IMG/VR virus record: IMGVR_UViG_3300030331_004592
Location: 1-45,851 of that record
From: a virus
Direction: 5' to 3' (one strand)
Length of the DNA: 45,851 nt
Made by a program: the position numbers and the translations under genes
Part shown: one piece after another, positions 26,301-35,000 of the stretch
How the letters are laid out: each line of letters opens with the position of its first letter
How positions within the stretch are numbered: the first letter of the stretch is position 1
The notes under the pieces: generated by a model
What the model was told of the DNA's origin: nothing
The model's input: the letters and a program-made list of their open reading frames with translations, nothing else
Databases searched by the model: none

Positions 26301-26859
26301 CAATTATCTGGCAGAAGGAACTGGTGCGTATGGTTATATGCTTGGTAGATTTTCTCTTGATGGGTCAAATAAAAGAATATCAGTTCTTGGATATCTTGAA
26401 AGAAGAGGATCTACAAGTCCAACACCAGGATATTATTTTAATGCATTAGAGTCAACTAGTGATAGTATTATTTTAATTAGTACCGCAGATACGATTTATT
26501 CTAATGCTGCTAATGCTAAGTTCTTACATGAAGGGCAACTATCTCCTGAAGGAGTTGGATTTACAACAAGCGTTTTCGGTACTGATTCTACATTAGATCC
26601 TCTATCTTCAATTAAAGTTAGTCCTGATATAAGAGCACCTATTCCAAAAACAGGAACAATTGTTGCAAGTTTATTCATACCTGCATCTGGTGAAGATTTT
26701 GATTTATCATCATACTTTGATTTTAATAAAGAATATCTATCATTCCCACTTACAAATGTCATAGAAAGTTTGTATGTAGTTGGATCATCAGATAAAGAAT
26801 TTAATCCTTCAGCTGGAATTTCAACAACATCTGCTAGTATCACTTGGGAGGAGCAGTGA
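23344..26859 (+). CDS. Large structural protein, paralogue A
   Basis: This 1171-residue protein starts two bases after the previous stop. It shares several landmarks in the same order with the next gene product: SEVALSLLGIPRSEVAL; RFFRYQPGRVSAATFG; YKIEFSWYGAVGALF then GAGEARWVRVH; and YGASYYIDGGDRGT. This points to an ancient tandem duplication. The composition is beta-rich with few Cys. I have seen FRYQPGR-type proteins in cyanophage tail clusters, but no defined T4 counterpart is visible; a place in the baseplate wedge or as a fibre connector (where T4 has gp7 to gp10) would fit the position and size. SD-like GGAGGAGCAG near its end serves the next gene. Confidence 0.6.
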   Translation: MPDNTNVNNNASVVVVGRTAPVPPGQQKSDKSVPVVIASDQSTIPVAEQNKVQSEVALSLLGIPRSEVALGIFADVNTYDVNPTEWAAQPDQFTTVPVGTDTPYNDGIEQDMGWGLTHVPEESGALVEAPADRTAILTSKRFFRYQPGRVSAATFGVKTTVMNVDTNDATTNPSVSQKQDIGSTVYNPAIRKYGIFDNFDGYYWETRNNGQGDNFCVVRRTQSLLFNNPLDFAGTGGQTEDFGATNPLDLTAPRGNETPDNLTVPNPNTQISFLPAGNRYPDGHNSTPPGFENVKLGDLVIYRDNLMMIHAGAFDPSLLQEEQEYTFGTDASEDELLFSIKNDGTNSGLGRSITGAVYDIDTGLMTVTTHGSHGFQPSKFVTLAGIGMTCQYSYPDFNGGGGDPIESQIKTYPDRTHGYNILEVPSADTFIVNVGVSTVPTFYNTAKSVKNHARVIGLSTGQYVTYSKGAASSAVGGLTDQKIYRVNKIDFDAPSETVKVQLKDLSEKMGSATPDVGLPQTAVGISGGDIAANVGHKLITPVPFVQPVADDVVDGKNTYESAGGFKRSGLFPYMYTDPNDATKQVGYVDTTLDTQTTNVNETKNQISVLNLYYRNWVNQNIKKEFWNVYEYRVPRSRFSGDRLDNATDTLLFSDVTAENRAGSVVRDSVGAITQDTSIWDLEFDKVTMYKIEFSWYGAVGALFLAYVPVGAGEARWVRVHHLRASNQLKGSSLGNATLPITYLVYGGGGGLNRYGYPNDLDKRSNTSFGYGSSSEHIIKYGASYYIDGGDRGTVKLFSHGTQTGQTIFGSKRTFTVAASGNDKIIRSTTTMEDANDPYITGGSAVGFTSSYYVGAKIITGNPLDQNIEVVYVDTTNNRLHLNAPFSVAPSNGSTIDIIANRPRSLIGLKCRDFIVSSQGKAVRNRTQVYPTRLSTGSEGSVIKVDLLKTPIFQTTSTVSGSFSITTANVDIGKRGKPTLISTPSNPNYLAEGTGAYGYMLGRFSLDGSNKRISVLGYLERRGSTSPTPGYYFNALESTSDSIILISTADTIYSNAANAKFLHEGQLSPEGVGFTTSVFGTDSTLDPLSSIKVSPDIRAPIPKTGTIVASLFIPASGEDFDLSSYFDFNKEYLSFPLTNVIESLYVVGSSDKEFNPSAGISTTSASITWEEQ

Positions 26860-26862
26860 TCT

Positions 26863-29800
26863 ATGAATGGAGGAAAGGATGTTAAAATTGGGCATGATAA
26901 ACGTCCAGTATCCGTAATACCATCAGATGAACAACCATTATTTAATATTGCGAATGGTATACGTTTAACCGACGAATTTGGTAATCCACTTGTAACTAAA
27001 GTGGATCAATTTTTTGTTGGAGACGCATCTAAAAAAAGAGCAACATCAGTTGTATTTCCAACTGATCCTCTTGACAAATATAATATTGCAACTATTTCAC
27101 AAGTTGGAGTAGCAACTGGTGTAACTTATGGTGTTAATTTAGATGTCGATATTCCCACTACTCGTGTTGGATTTAACACAGTTGTAATTCCTGTTCTTCA
27201 GGTAAATACAAATGTAGTTGGAGTTGGATCAACAACACCTGGTGAAGTTAAGATATTAGAAAATGATAATACTACAGTTACTTTAAGTGGTTTTCCCGTT
27301 AAAGTAGAAGCAAGAACCTTATCTCCTACAGGATTAGATAAAAATAAAATATATTTTACATCAGAAAGCAGACCTCTTATTGATTCATTACAAATATCAG
27401 ATACGGTTTCTGGATTCAACATTCCTGATGGATCATATGTTTTAGGAAAAACATATGACAGAATCGAAATTTCAAAGTATATAACTTCAGGAATAAACAT
27501 TGACGATGTTACTTTTTTTCGTCAAACTAATCCCACATATGAGGCAGATAATGTATTAAAAATTGCTGAACAGTTTAAAGAAACAAGTGAAGTTAGTTCA
27601 ACTTTACTCGGTATTGATCGTGCTGAAGTTCAATTAAGTTTATTTTCAAATGTTTCATCTTACGGATTGAATAAAGATGATTGGGAAACATATCAGTATA
27701 ACAGTGGAACTAGTAAAGCATCTTGGGAGAGAAGAGTTAATAAAATTTACGGTAGAAAATATGAAGCAAGAATTGAGGAGGAAACACAAGAGTCTGCAAT
27801 TAAATTGTCTGCATTTCCTGTATCATATTCATTTCCTTATGGTGAAATTTACCAAAAAATAGGATTGTATAATAAGGACAAATACGATAAGTACATTGAT
27901 TTTATAAAATTAGGAAACGCTGCTTATAATTACTATAGTGGTGCAGGAAATAACATTTCTTTTGCAACTAATTTTTTAAATCCAAATGATGTTAGAATAG
28001 AATCAGGGGATGTATTCTACTCTAAAGTAGCAGGAAAACCAGATGATTTTACATATGCTTTTTCTAAAATAGATACTTGGTCTACGACATGGGGATTACT
28101 TAGAGACGAATCATTACCTAATCCAGCTGGTGGAAATTTGGGTTTTGCAGGATTGAAAGATATTTTAAATAATAATGGTATACCAAATGTTCCCTCTGAT
28201 GATGGAGCACCTGGATATAATACAAATTATACTAGATTTAGTGCGATTCAATCGAGAAGAGTTTTTAGATATCAACCAGGTAGAATTAGTGGATTCACAT
28301 TTGGATTAAGATCTTCAATTGAAAAAATAACTGGAGTGGTGCTTGAATGGGGAATTGCGAATACAACAGATCAATATATGTTTAGAATATATGGAGGATT
28401 TTTATCTATCATTCGCAGAAGCACAGTGCCTTTGTCTAGAGAGGTGTTAGTTAGAAATGGACTAGACCCAACAGAAATTACTAGTGTTAGAATCGGTGAT
28501 GATACTTATAATACAGTTCAACCAGAAATACCAAGTGGTGATCCTTTTGATGTGAAAGAAAATTTTGGGCCATATAGCACTAGTTCTGAGGAGTTAGAAA
28601 GAGCGATAAGATATCATACCATTGAAATACCAAGAGATAAATTTAATGGTGATCCTTTGAATGGTAATGGCCCATCTGGTTATACAATTGAACCAGATAA
28701 TGTCACTATGTGGAAAATTGAATTTGGTTGGTATGGTGCGATTGGTGCAAGATTCTACGCATACATTCCTGCAGGTGCTGGTGAAGCAAGATGGGTTGTT
28801 GTTCATACATTAGTAATTGAAAACTCTTTAACAGGCCCTTGTTTAGAAGATTCGTATTTTAGATTTAAATATACTTTAAAATGTTCTAATAATGAAAGAA
28901 TAACAACACCTCAATTTTTGTATAAGTACGGTGCTTCATATTATATTGATGGTGGTGATGAAGGAACAACTGAAATTTATTCTGTGAATACAGGATTAAA
29001 TCCAAAGACAATTACTGCAAACGAATCAACTATATTTGGAGTAAGACCTAAAGATGTATTTTATAGTGTAACTGGAATTGGTGCATCTGAGATAGTGAGA
29101 GAAATTGCAAATAGAAGACTTATTCTCCCAACTAAAATGAGTATGTCCACTAATGCATTAACAGAAGTTAAAGTTAGAACTTGTGTTGGTTGTAAGGGTC
29201 ATGCACATGTGATTACTCCTGGCGTTGGAACAACTATATCTGGGAGAGAAATTGAATTAATATTTACATCGGTGCCTAATCAAATATCTATTGTAGGCAC
29301 TGGGGCAAGTTTCACTGAGAGTGATATTGGTTCAAAATTAATTGCACCATCTATTTTTAATGCGTACATAATTGCAATGGGAGATGATACATCAGCAACC
29401 ACATATCCAAATGGTCTCAAAACTTATACATCTGCAAAAGTAGCTGGATGGGGGCCTGGATTGGATGGGTATCCGAATTATAATGAAAATGTAGATGAAA
29501 CTTCAGGTGGAAGAACAATTGGTGGAGCATTAGTAAAAGATTATGGACAGGGAGGAATAATTACCACAATACCCACAGGTGATAATCTAGCTACTGATAT
29601 ATATCCACATAAGGTTCGTTTAAGTAGTTATAATGAGGTTCATTTTGCTTCCGATCAGGAATTATCAGGCACTGAAATTAAAATTCAATTCTTAAATCCT
29701 AGACCAAAAGATGGGATTTCATCTTACAGAAGTAATACTCACTTTGCCGATTTTTTAATTGGTGTAACTGATAAAAAACCAACTGTTGGTGTTGATGGTT

Positions 29801-30909
29801 TAGAGGGTTGGGATAGTAGTGTTCTTTCATGGACGAATTATACTGATAATATTGCCGATCAAGTTGGACAGGGAACTACAACTATTTTACCAAATGAAAA
29901 TATATTATATGGTGAAAGCACTCATACTTGGGGTGGTATGAACGAAGATGGTGCTGAAGTTAATGAACGTTGGTCTCCTTCAGAATACAGAGTTAGAATG
30001 GGAGAAGATGTTCGAACACCTGTGGTTGCAAATCCCTCTGGAGGAGTCTGTTCGTCAGTAAAAATTGTAGTCAGTGAATCAACTACGATAGCTGAAAATG
30101 TGTTATATGTGCATGAAACTACAGATATTCCTGGTGGTGGTACAACATCAGACGCTGTTTCATATTTTGTGGTTAAAGGTGCATTTGGTGGTGGAATTAC
30201 TGATTGGTTAGGTGGTCAGGTAGTTACTCTAGATCCTACTGGCCCTAACGATACCATTACAGCAAAATATAATCAGAGAAAACCTGTATCATTTGTTAAT
30301 GATACAAGTTATTTTCAGGGAGCAGCAGGAGAATATATCGCACTAGACAGTTCAATTTACAGTGCAGATAAATCTAATATAACCCTCTTAGGGAGAACAG
30401 TAACACTGACAGCTAATAAGTTAAATGAAACTAAAATTAAATTGTTTAATTATTCAGTTTATCCTCTGTATCTTGTAGGCAAATTAAGAGACAATTCAAA
30501 AATAAATAATATTATGATTACAGAAAAATCTGGTGATTTTCAAAAAACCACCACACCTAAATTATATGTTACAGAAAATTCAAATGGTAGTGTTGATACT
30601 GTAAGTGGAGATGCCTTGAATGATCAGACACCTCCACCAAATTTCCTACCTATAGATAGATTATCATCTGCAACTGTTGATACGCAAAACTTAAGGGATT
30701 TAAGAAAATCAGTGGTGAGGGATACTTTTTTCGTTGGAGAAGATGAAACAAAAGAAATTGATATGACTAAAGTTTTTGGTGTTGATAGGAATGTAATTAC
30801 ACCAGATAATCTAAATATTGATGCTACTTTCATTACTGCAAAGAATATAACCACTTCGAGTAGTGGTAACAAATTTATTCAAAGTAGTTTAAATTTTAAG
30901 GAACAATAA
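26863..30909 (+). CDS. Large structural protein, paralogue B, with CxxC..HxH motif
   Basis: This 1348-residue protein is homologous in pattern to the preceding product: SEVSSTLLGIDRAEVQLSLF; RRVFRYQPGRISGFTFG; MWKIEFGWYGAIGARF then GAGEARWVVVH; YGASYYIDGGDEGT. It has an additional N-terminal beta part of about 230 residues and a longer C-terminus. Residues 774-782 read CVGCKGHAH, two Cys and two His in a metal-site-like spacing that the paralogue lacks. It starts behind a good ribosome binding site (GGAGGAG, about 26846-26853) and its stop overlaps the LRR gene ATG. It probably forms a heteromeric baseplate or fibre-network component with paralogue A. Confidence 0.6.
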   Translation: MNGGKDVKIGHDKRPVSVIPSDEQPLFNIANGIRLTDEFGNPLVTKVDQFFVGDASKKRATSVVFPTDPLDKYNIATISQVGVATGVTYGVNLDVDIPTTRVGFNTVVIPVLQVNTNVVGVGSTTPGEVKILENDNTTVTLSGFPVKVEARTLSPTGLDKNKIYFTSESRPLIDSLQISDTVSGFNIPDGSYVLGKTYDRIEISKYITSGINIDDVTFFRQTNPTYEADNVLKIAEQFKETSEVSSTLLGIDRAEVQLSLFSNVSSYGLNKDDWETYQYNSGTSKASWERRVNKIYGRKYEARIEEETQESAIKLSAFPVSYSFPYGEIYQKIGLYNKDKYDKYIDFIKLGNAAYNYYSGAGNNISFATNFLNPNDVRIESGDVFYSKVAGKPDDFTYAFSKIDTWSTTWGLLRDESLPNPAGGNLGFAGLKDILNNNGIPNVPSDDGAPGYNTNYTRFSAIQSRRVFRYQPGRISGFTFGLRSSIEKITGVVLEWGIANTTDQYMFRIYGGFLSIIRRSTVPLSREVLVRNGLDPTEITSVRIGDDTYNTVQPEIPSGDPFDVKENFGPYSTSSEELERAIRYHTIEIPRDKFNGDPLNGNGPSGYTIEPDNVTMWKIEFGWYGAIGARFYAYIPAGAGEARWVVVHTLVIENSLTGPCLEDSYFRFKYTLKCSNNERITTPQFLYKYGASYYIDGGDEGTTEIYSVNTGLNPKTITANESTIFGVRPKDVFYSVTGIGASEIVREIANRRLILPTKMSMSTNALTEVKVRTCVGCKGHAHVITPGVGTTISGREIELIFTSVPNQISIVGTGASFTESDIGSKLIAPSIFNAYIIAMGDDTSATTYPNGLKTYTSAKVAGWGPGLDGYPNYNENVDETSGGRTIGGALVKDYGQGGIITTIPTGDNLATDIYPHKVRLSSYNEVHFASDQELSGTEIKIQFLNPRPKDGISSYRSNTHFADFLIGVTDKKPTVGVDGLEGWDSSVLSWTNYTDNIADQVGQGTTTILPNENILYGESTHTWGGMNEDGAEVNERWSPSEYRVRMGEDVRTPVVANPSGGVCSSVKIVVSESTTIAENVLYVHETTDIPGGGTTSDAVSYFVVKGAFGGGITDWLGGQVVTLDPTGPNDTITAKYNQRKPVSFVNDTSYFQGAAGEYIALDSSIYSADKSNITLLGRTVTLTANKLNETKIKLFNYSVYPLYLVGKLRDNSKINNIMITEKSGDFQKTTTPKLYVTENSNGSVDTVSGDALNDQTPPPNFLPIDRLSSATVDTQNLRDLRKSVVRDTFFVGEDETKEIDMTKVFGVDRNVITPDNLNIDATFITAKNITTSSSGNKFIQSSLNFKEQ

Positions 30910-33626
30910 TGGCACTTACGAACCCTAAAATATTTGGTTTAAATGTTGAAAGTAAACTAACTGATGTAAAAAATAAAAATACAGCGTTACAGAACATCGG
31001 AATAAATCCACTTGATTTAGATATAATTAGAGGTTCAGCTAATGAGGGTATGACTCGTTTCGATTGGATTAGTTTTTCTCGTTTAAGTGTTCCTTTATAT
31101 AAAACTTTAGATCGTTTAAATCGAGAATCCACTGCATTTAGTGGTATTTTACAACAAAGAGCAGGAATAGATCAAACTTTATTTGGAAATTTAAATATTA
31201 ATGGGTCAATAAGTGGTAGTGCAATTCGTTATCGTTTTATCGATTTTGATGACGGTAATAAAACAAAAATTGCAGATATATCAACGTCGAGAGTAAGTGC
31301 ATGGAGTTCTTCAGATCCTAGAGCAAATAATCAAAATTTAGAAACACAAAAATTAGCAAGAATTTCTTATGGTGCAAGAATAGGAATTGTAGAAGATGGA
31401 AAACTAGTCTTTGGGGAACAATCAACTGCAACTAAAGCAATAGGAAATGCGTCTAGCACCTCTGCTATTCAGAAAGATGCTCAAGGGAATGATATTCCTG
31501 GCCCAGCAAATCAACCTAGACTTCAAACAACAATAGTTCCAGAACCAGTTGAATTTCCGTCTGAAATTCCTACTTCAGTGATTAAATGTAAAATTCCAAA
31601 TCCTAGTACTGGGTCGATGGAAATTGTGTCTTTATATGCAATGAAAGGAATACCGATAGTTTTCAGAGGATTTTTCAAAAATTTAAATGCCTCTGTTAGA
31701 GTTAATAATAACAATCCGAGAGTAAGTTGGAAAATAGTAGAGACTGCAAACGAAAATTTATTTACTAATTACAAAAATAGGGGATCTACCACCTCTTCAA
31801 TTAGATTCAGATCACCAGTGTCGAGGGAGAGATTTATAAAAATATATAAAAATCCAAATGAAATTACATCCATTCAAATTCGAAATGCGACAATCAGAGA
31901 ATTACCTTCAATAAAATTAGAAGACTGTACTAATTTAGATTTTTTAAATAATCAAATTAAAACATTTCCTAATTTTAAATTTATTGCACCAAACTTAAAA
32001 ACTTTAACACTATCTAATAATCCTCTTTATCTAAGTGATATAGAAGATGAAAGGAATTTTAACATCAAAATTTTGGATAAAATTGACGATAGATTAAATT
32101 CTTTAAATTTAGGGGGAACTTTTTCTGGATCAATTGAAAGGAATATAATATCTCAAAAATTACCAGACTTGCAAACCTTTAACGTAGGAAGAACAGCAGG
32201 AAGATCTTTTAATCAAGATAATAGACCAACAGGATCGACTCAAGTTAAGCTTAATGGAGTTCTCACAACAGGAAATAATGAAGGCACTGAAGCATTTTGT
32301 CCTGATGTTCCAGAGGGTGTAACACTTTATAGTATTAGTCGAAATAATTTTCGAAGTGTTGACTTGAATGAAATACTACCCAATGAGAAGGCATTTGATT
32401 CAGATGGCACTGAACAGACATATAAAAATGGATCTTTTAGTTTCAAAAAACTTCCAAAATTAGTTAATCTTAATTGTTTTGGAAATGAATTTTTAAATGA
32501 TGATGATTCTGGTGGAATTACTACCTTAAAAAGTGCAACTGAAAATACAATTGAAATTATATCTTACAGTTCAACTGATCTTGGTATTCCAACTAATTTA
32601 CAGAATTGTACTAGTTTAAAAGAATATAATTCTACTTACAATGGAGGTGCACTGAATACACCTATGGTTGATTCTAGTGGTAATTATTTATTCGAAAACT
32701 GTACATCATTAAAAAAAATTCGTTTTTATGCAACTAATTTAGGGCAAATAAATTTTCCCAATAAATTCACTAATCCTAAATTAGAAGATCTTGATATAAG
32801 ACTTACAAATATTAAAGGTGGAAAACCAAATGTTGCTGATGCACTTCAAACTCATGTAATTCATGCGGATACATTTGAAGATGCAACTGAACTTAAACAA
32901 CTCTATATACAATCTAGATATTTATTAGAAAAAGATATAGATCCACAAGCATTTGCAAAAAATACAAAGTTAGTAAATTTTAGGTATTATTCTTATGGTA
33001 GGTCAACTGGTCTTATTTCTGCTCTGTTTAGTAATAATGCAAGTTTAAGAACTGTATATATGGTTCGTAATGCATTTTCTGGATCACCACCTAATTTTTC
33101 TGCAAATGCATTAATTCGAAGTGTACAGTTGCAGTATAATAAATTAAATGGAACGATACCTGCTTACACAAATTTAAACAGTCTAAGGTTTTTATATCTT
33201 AATAATAATGAATTGACTGTTCTTAGTGAATTTGGATTACTTCCAGGCTTACTAAGATTTTATGCACATAATAATCAACTTGGTGGAGAGATACCAGATT
33301 TTAGTGGATGTAACAATTTAAGAAATTTAACCTTACATCGTAATCAATTTACTGCATATAAAAAAGGTGCATTATCTAAACTTTATAAAATAAAATATAT
33401 TGATTTATCATTTAATAAATTATCTCAAACTTCACTAAATAATATATTATTAGATTTACTAGAAAACTGGAATTCAATTAAACGTGGAGGAGTTACAGTT
33501 AATTTAAAAAGTCAAAATGGTGGTGTAATTCCTACTCCATTTGGGGCTGGAATGGATGCTGCTAAAACTTTATCAAATAATGGTTGGAGCATTGGAATTT
33601 CTGGTGGAATTCAGTCTAATTTGTAA
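30909..33626 (+). CDS. Leucine-rich-repeat tail protein
   Basis: In this 905-residue protein, residues 1-290 form a conserved-looking N-terminal domain (MALTNPKIFGLNVESKL, TRFDWISFSRLS, LFGNLNINGSISGSAIRYR) that probably anchors it to the virion. From about residue 319 to 841 there are irregular leucine-rich repeats: LKTLTLSNNPL, LYSISRNNFRSVDL, LRFLYLNNNELTVL, LLRFYAHNNQLGGEIPDF, LRNLTLHRNQF and IKYIDLSFNKL. The GEIPDF/GTIPAY endings resemble plant-type LRRs. The C-terminus (KTLSNNGWSIGI) caps the repeat. LRRs bind proteins or glycans, so a receptor-binding role is likely. The ATG overlaps the upstream stop (TAATG), so expression follows the structural operon. Confidence 0.75.
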   Translation: MALTNPKIFGLNVESKLTDVKNKNTALQNIGINPLDLDIIRGSANEGMTRFDWISFSRLSVPLYKTLDRLNRESTAFSGILQQRAGIDQTLFGNLNINGSISGSAIRYRFIDFDDGNKTKIADISTSRVSAWSSSDPRANNQNLETQKLARISYGARIGIVEDGKLVFGEQSTATKAIGNASSTSAIQKDAQGNDIPGPANQPRLQTTIVPEPVEFPSEIPTSVIKCKIPNPSTGSMEIVSLYAMKGIPIVFRGFFKNLNASVRVNNNNPRVSWKIVETANENLFTNYKNRGSTTSSIRFRSPVSRERFIKIYKNPNEITSIQIRNATIRELPSIKLEDCTNLDFLNNQIKTFPNFKFIAPNLKTLTLSNNPLYLSDIEDERNFNIKILDKIDDRLNSLNLGGTFSGSIERNIISQKLPDLQTFNVGRTAGRSFNQDNRPTGSTQVKLNGVLTTGNNEGTEAFCPDVPEGVTLYSISRNNFRSVDLNEILPNEKAFDSDGTEQTYKNGSFSFKKLPKLVNLNCFGNEFLNDDDSGGITTLKSATENTIEIISYSSTDLGIPTNLQNCTSLKEYNSTYNGGALNTPMVDSSGNYLFENCTSLKKIRFYATNLGQINFPNKFTNPKLEDLDIRLTNIKGGKPNVADALQTHVIHADTFEDATELKQLYIQSRYLLEKDIDPQAFAKNTKLVNFRYYSYGRSTGLISALFSNNASLRTVYMVRNAFSGSPPNFSANALIRSVQLQYNKLNGTIPAYTNLNSLRFLYLNNNELTVLSEFGLLPGLLRFYAHNNQLGGEIPDFSGCNNLRNLTLHRNQFTAYKKGALSKLYKIKYIDLSFNKLSQTSLNNILLDLLENWNSIKRGGVTVNLKSQNGGVIPTPFGAGMDAAKTLSNNGWSIGISGGIQSNL

Positions 33627-33645
33627 GTAAATTCAGGATAATTAA

Positions 33646-34929
33646 ATGGCAGTTATAAACAATCAAGGATATCGAAGAGATTTAAATTTAGAGGAAACAC
33701 CTGATGATGGTGGAGCATTTGATAACCTGGCAGGAGCTGGTGCTGCGAGTGATATAAGATTACTTCAAAATAATTTAAGAAATACCTCAAGGGTTGGTTT
33801 TAATACTATCAGTAATAATTTCTTTTCATTTGCATTTGATAGAAAAATAGGAATTAGCACTCTTACTTCTTCTCAAAAAGATCTTGCAAATACAGTTATT
33901 ACGATTACTTTAACTGAACCTTATGAAGTAAAAAAAGGACATTTAGTTGAACTTAGAAATATAACTGGAGTTTCTTCTGCAGTATCTTTAAATGGACAGT
34001 ACTCAGTTCAATCTGTAACCCCTGATTTGAAAGTAATCACTTTAATTAATTCAGTGATAAAGTATACAAATACAAGTGATTTTTCAAGTGGAGTGGATTT
34101 TGTACTTAAACCTCAAGATATATTTACATTTACAGACGGTGATATCGTTGGATTAAGCACTGATATAACTTTTACAGTTGGTGGATCTACGACTAGTCTT
34201 ACGAAAAATAATACTTATTTTGTTGTTAATTCAAATGGAGTGAATGAATTTAAACTATCAAGCACCTCTGGTGGAAGTGCCATTGTTATTGATGGAATTT
34301 CTCCTTCAAGCCCAGATAATTTTTCATTTATTCGATCTGATGCAGTTTATCAACGAGAATTAATTAATTATATTGAACCAGAAATACAAGATTCTGGAGA
34401 GGAGGGTGATGATTTTAGATATTTGGATGAATCAATAAATGATACTTTTGATAATACCATAACTAATATTGAAACCTCTGATTTTTTTGCTAGTAAAAAA
34501 TATAGAGGGGATCAAGATGTTACTACTAATGAACAGATTAAAACTGAAGGAAATATTTCTCTAAATGATCCAGTCAATAATATTACTGGTAACGGTGTAG
34601 ATAATTCAAATGCACCTGGAATTTACATTGGAAACACTCGTGCATTTTCAAGTGATAATAATCCTTGGGATAAAGTTGGGGCAGCATTAACTACATCTTC
34701 AGAGGAAGTATCAATTGGTGAGTTAGTTTTTCTTGATGGCACTGTTTTAAATGGCAGTCAAGATGGATCAATGATTATTGAAGGAATTAAAAATGATATA
34801 ACTTCTGTATCTGGCCAGAGTGCAGATAGTTCCTTATCTGGTGGAAACTTTACACATAAATTACCGATCAAAGTTCAAGATGAGAATGGAGACCAAGAAG
34901 TATATTACCTACTCCTATCCAACACCTAA
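33646..34929 (+). CDS. Structural protein with phage beta-hairpin module
   Basis: This 427-residue protein is the last gene of the long plus-strand block. The N-terminal 60 residues are polar (MAVINNQGYRRDLNLEETPD). Residues about 85-130 (ITITLTEPYEVKKGHLVELR, then LNGQYSVQSV) match the repeated G-x-x-V-x-I ... Y-x-V module of the giant 2432-residue protein. Around residue 160-215 a second element (DGDIVGLSTDITFTVGG, then NNTYFVVNSNGVNEFKLSS) resembles the insert in the gp54-like protein. It probably belongs to the same baseplate/fibre assembly. No T4 equivalent is recognised. The convergent region after it carries copy 2 of the 50-bp element. Confidence 0.5.
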   Translation: MAVINNQGYRRDLNLEETPDDGGAFDNLAGAGAASDIRLLQNNLRNTSRVGFNTISNNFFSFAFDRKIGISTLTSSQKDLANTVITITLTEPYEVKKGHLVELRNITGVSSAVSLNGQYSVQSVTPDLKVITLINSVIKYTNTSDFSSGVDFVLKPQDIFTFTDGDIVGLSTDITFTVGGSTTSLTKNNTYFVVNSNGVNEFKLSSTSGGSAIVIDGISPSSPDNFSFIRSDAVYQRELINYIEPEIQDSGEEGDDFRYLDESINDTFDNTITNIETSDFFASKKYRGDQDVTTNEQIKTEGNISLNDPVNNITGNGVDNSNAPGIYIGNTRAFSSDNNPWDKVGAALTTSSEEVSIGELVFLDGTVLNGSQDGSMIIEGIKNDITSVSGQSADSSLSGGNFTHKLPIKVQDENGDQEVYYLLLSNT

Positions 34930-34950
34930 ACCAAAATCAATTTTTAAATC

Positions 34951-35000
34951 CAAAAAAGTCGGAAAAAAAATTTCGGTAAAAATTTGACTCAAAACCTTTT
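34951..35000 (+). repeat. 50-bp AT-rich intergenic element, copy 2
   Basis: This matches the element at 15951-16000 in length and at 36 of 50 positions by hand count, with the same ends (CAAAAAAG ... AAACCTTTT) and a matching A-run followed by TTT; the GC palindrome of copy 1 is lost here (TTTCGGTAAA). It lies between the convergent ends of the 427-residue gene and the PA14 gene, where termination is expected. T residues continue to 35002, so the CCTTTTTT end could act as a U-rich tail. Confidence 0.5.

Noticed and set aside
29182-29196. Reading CVGCK as a c-type haem attachment motif
   Set aside because: Haem attachment requires CxxCH; the residue after the second Cys is Lys.
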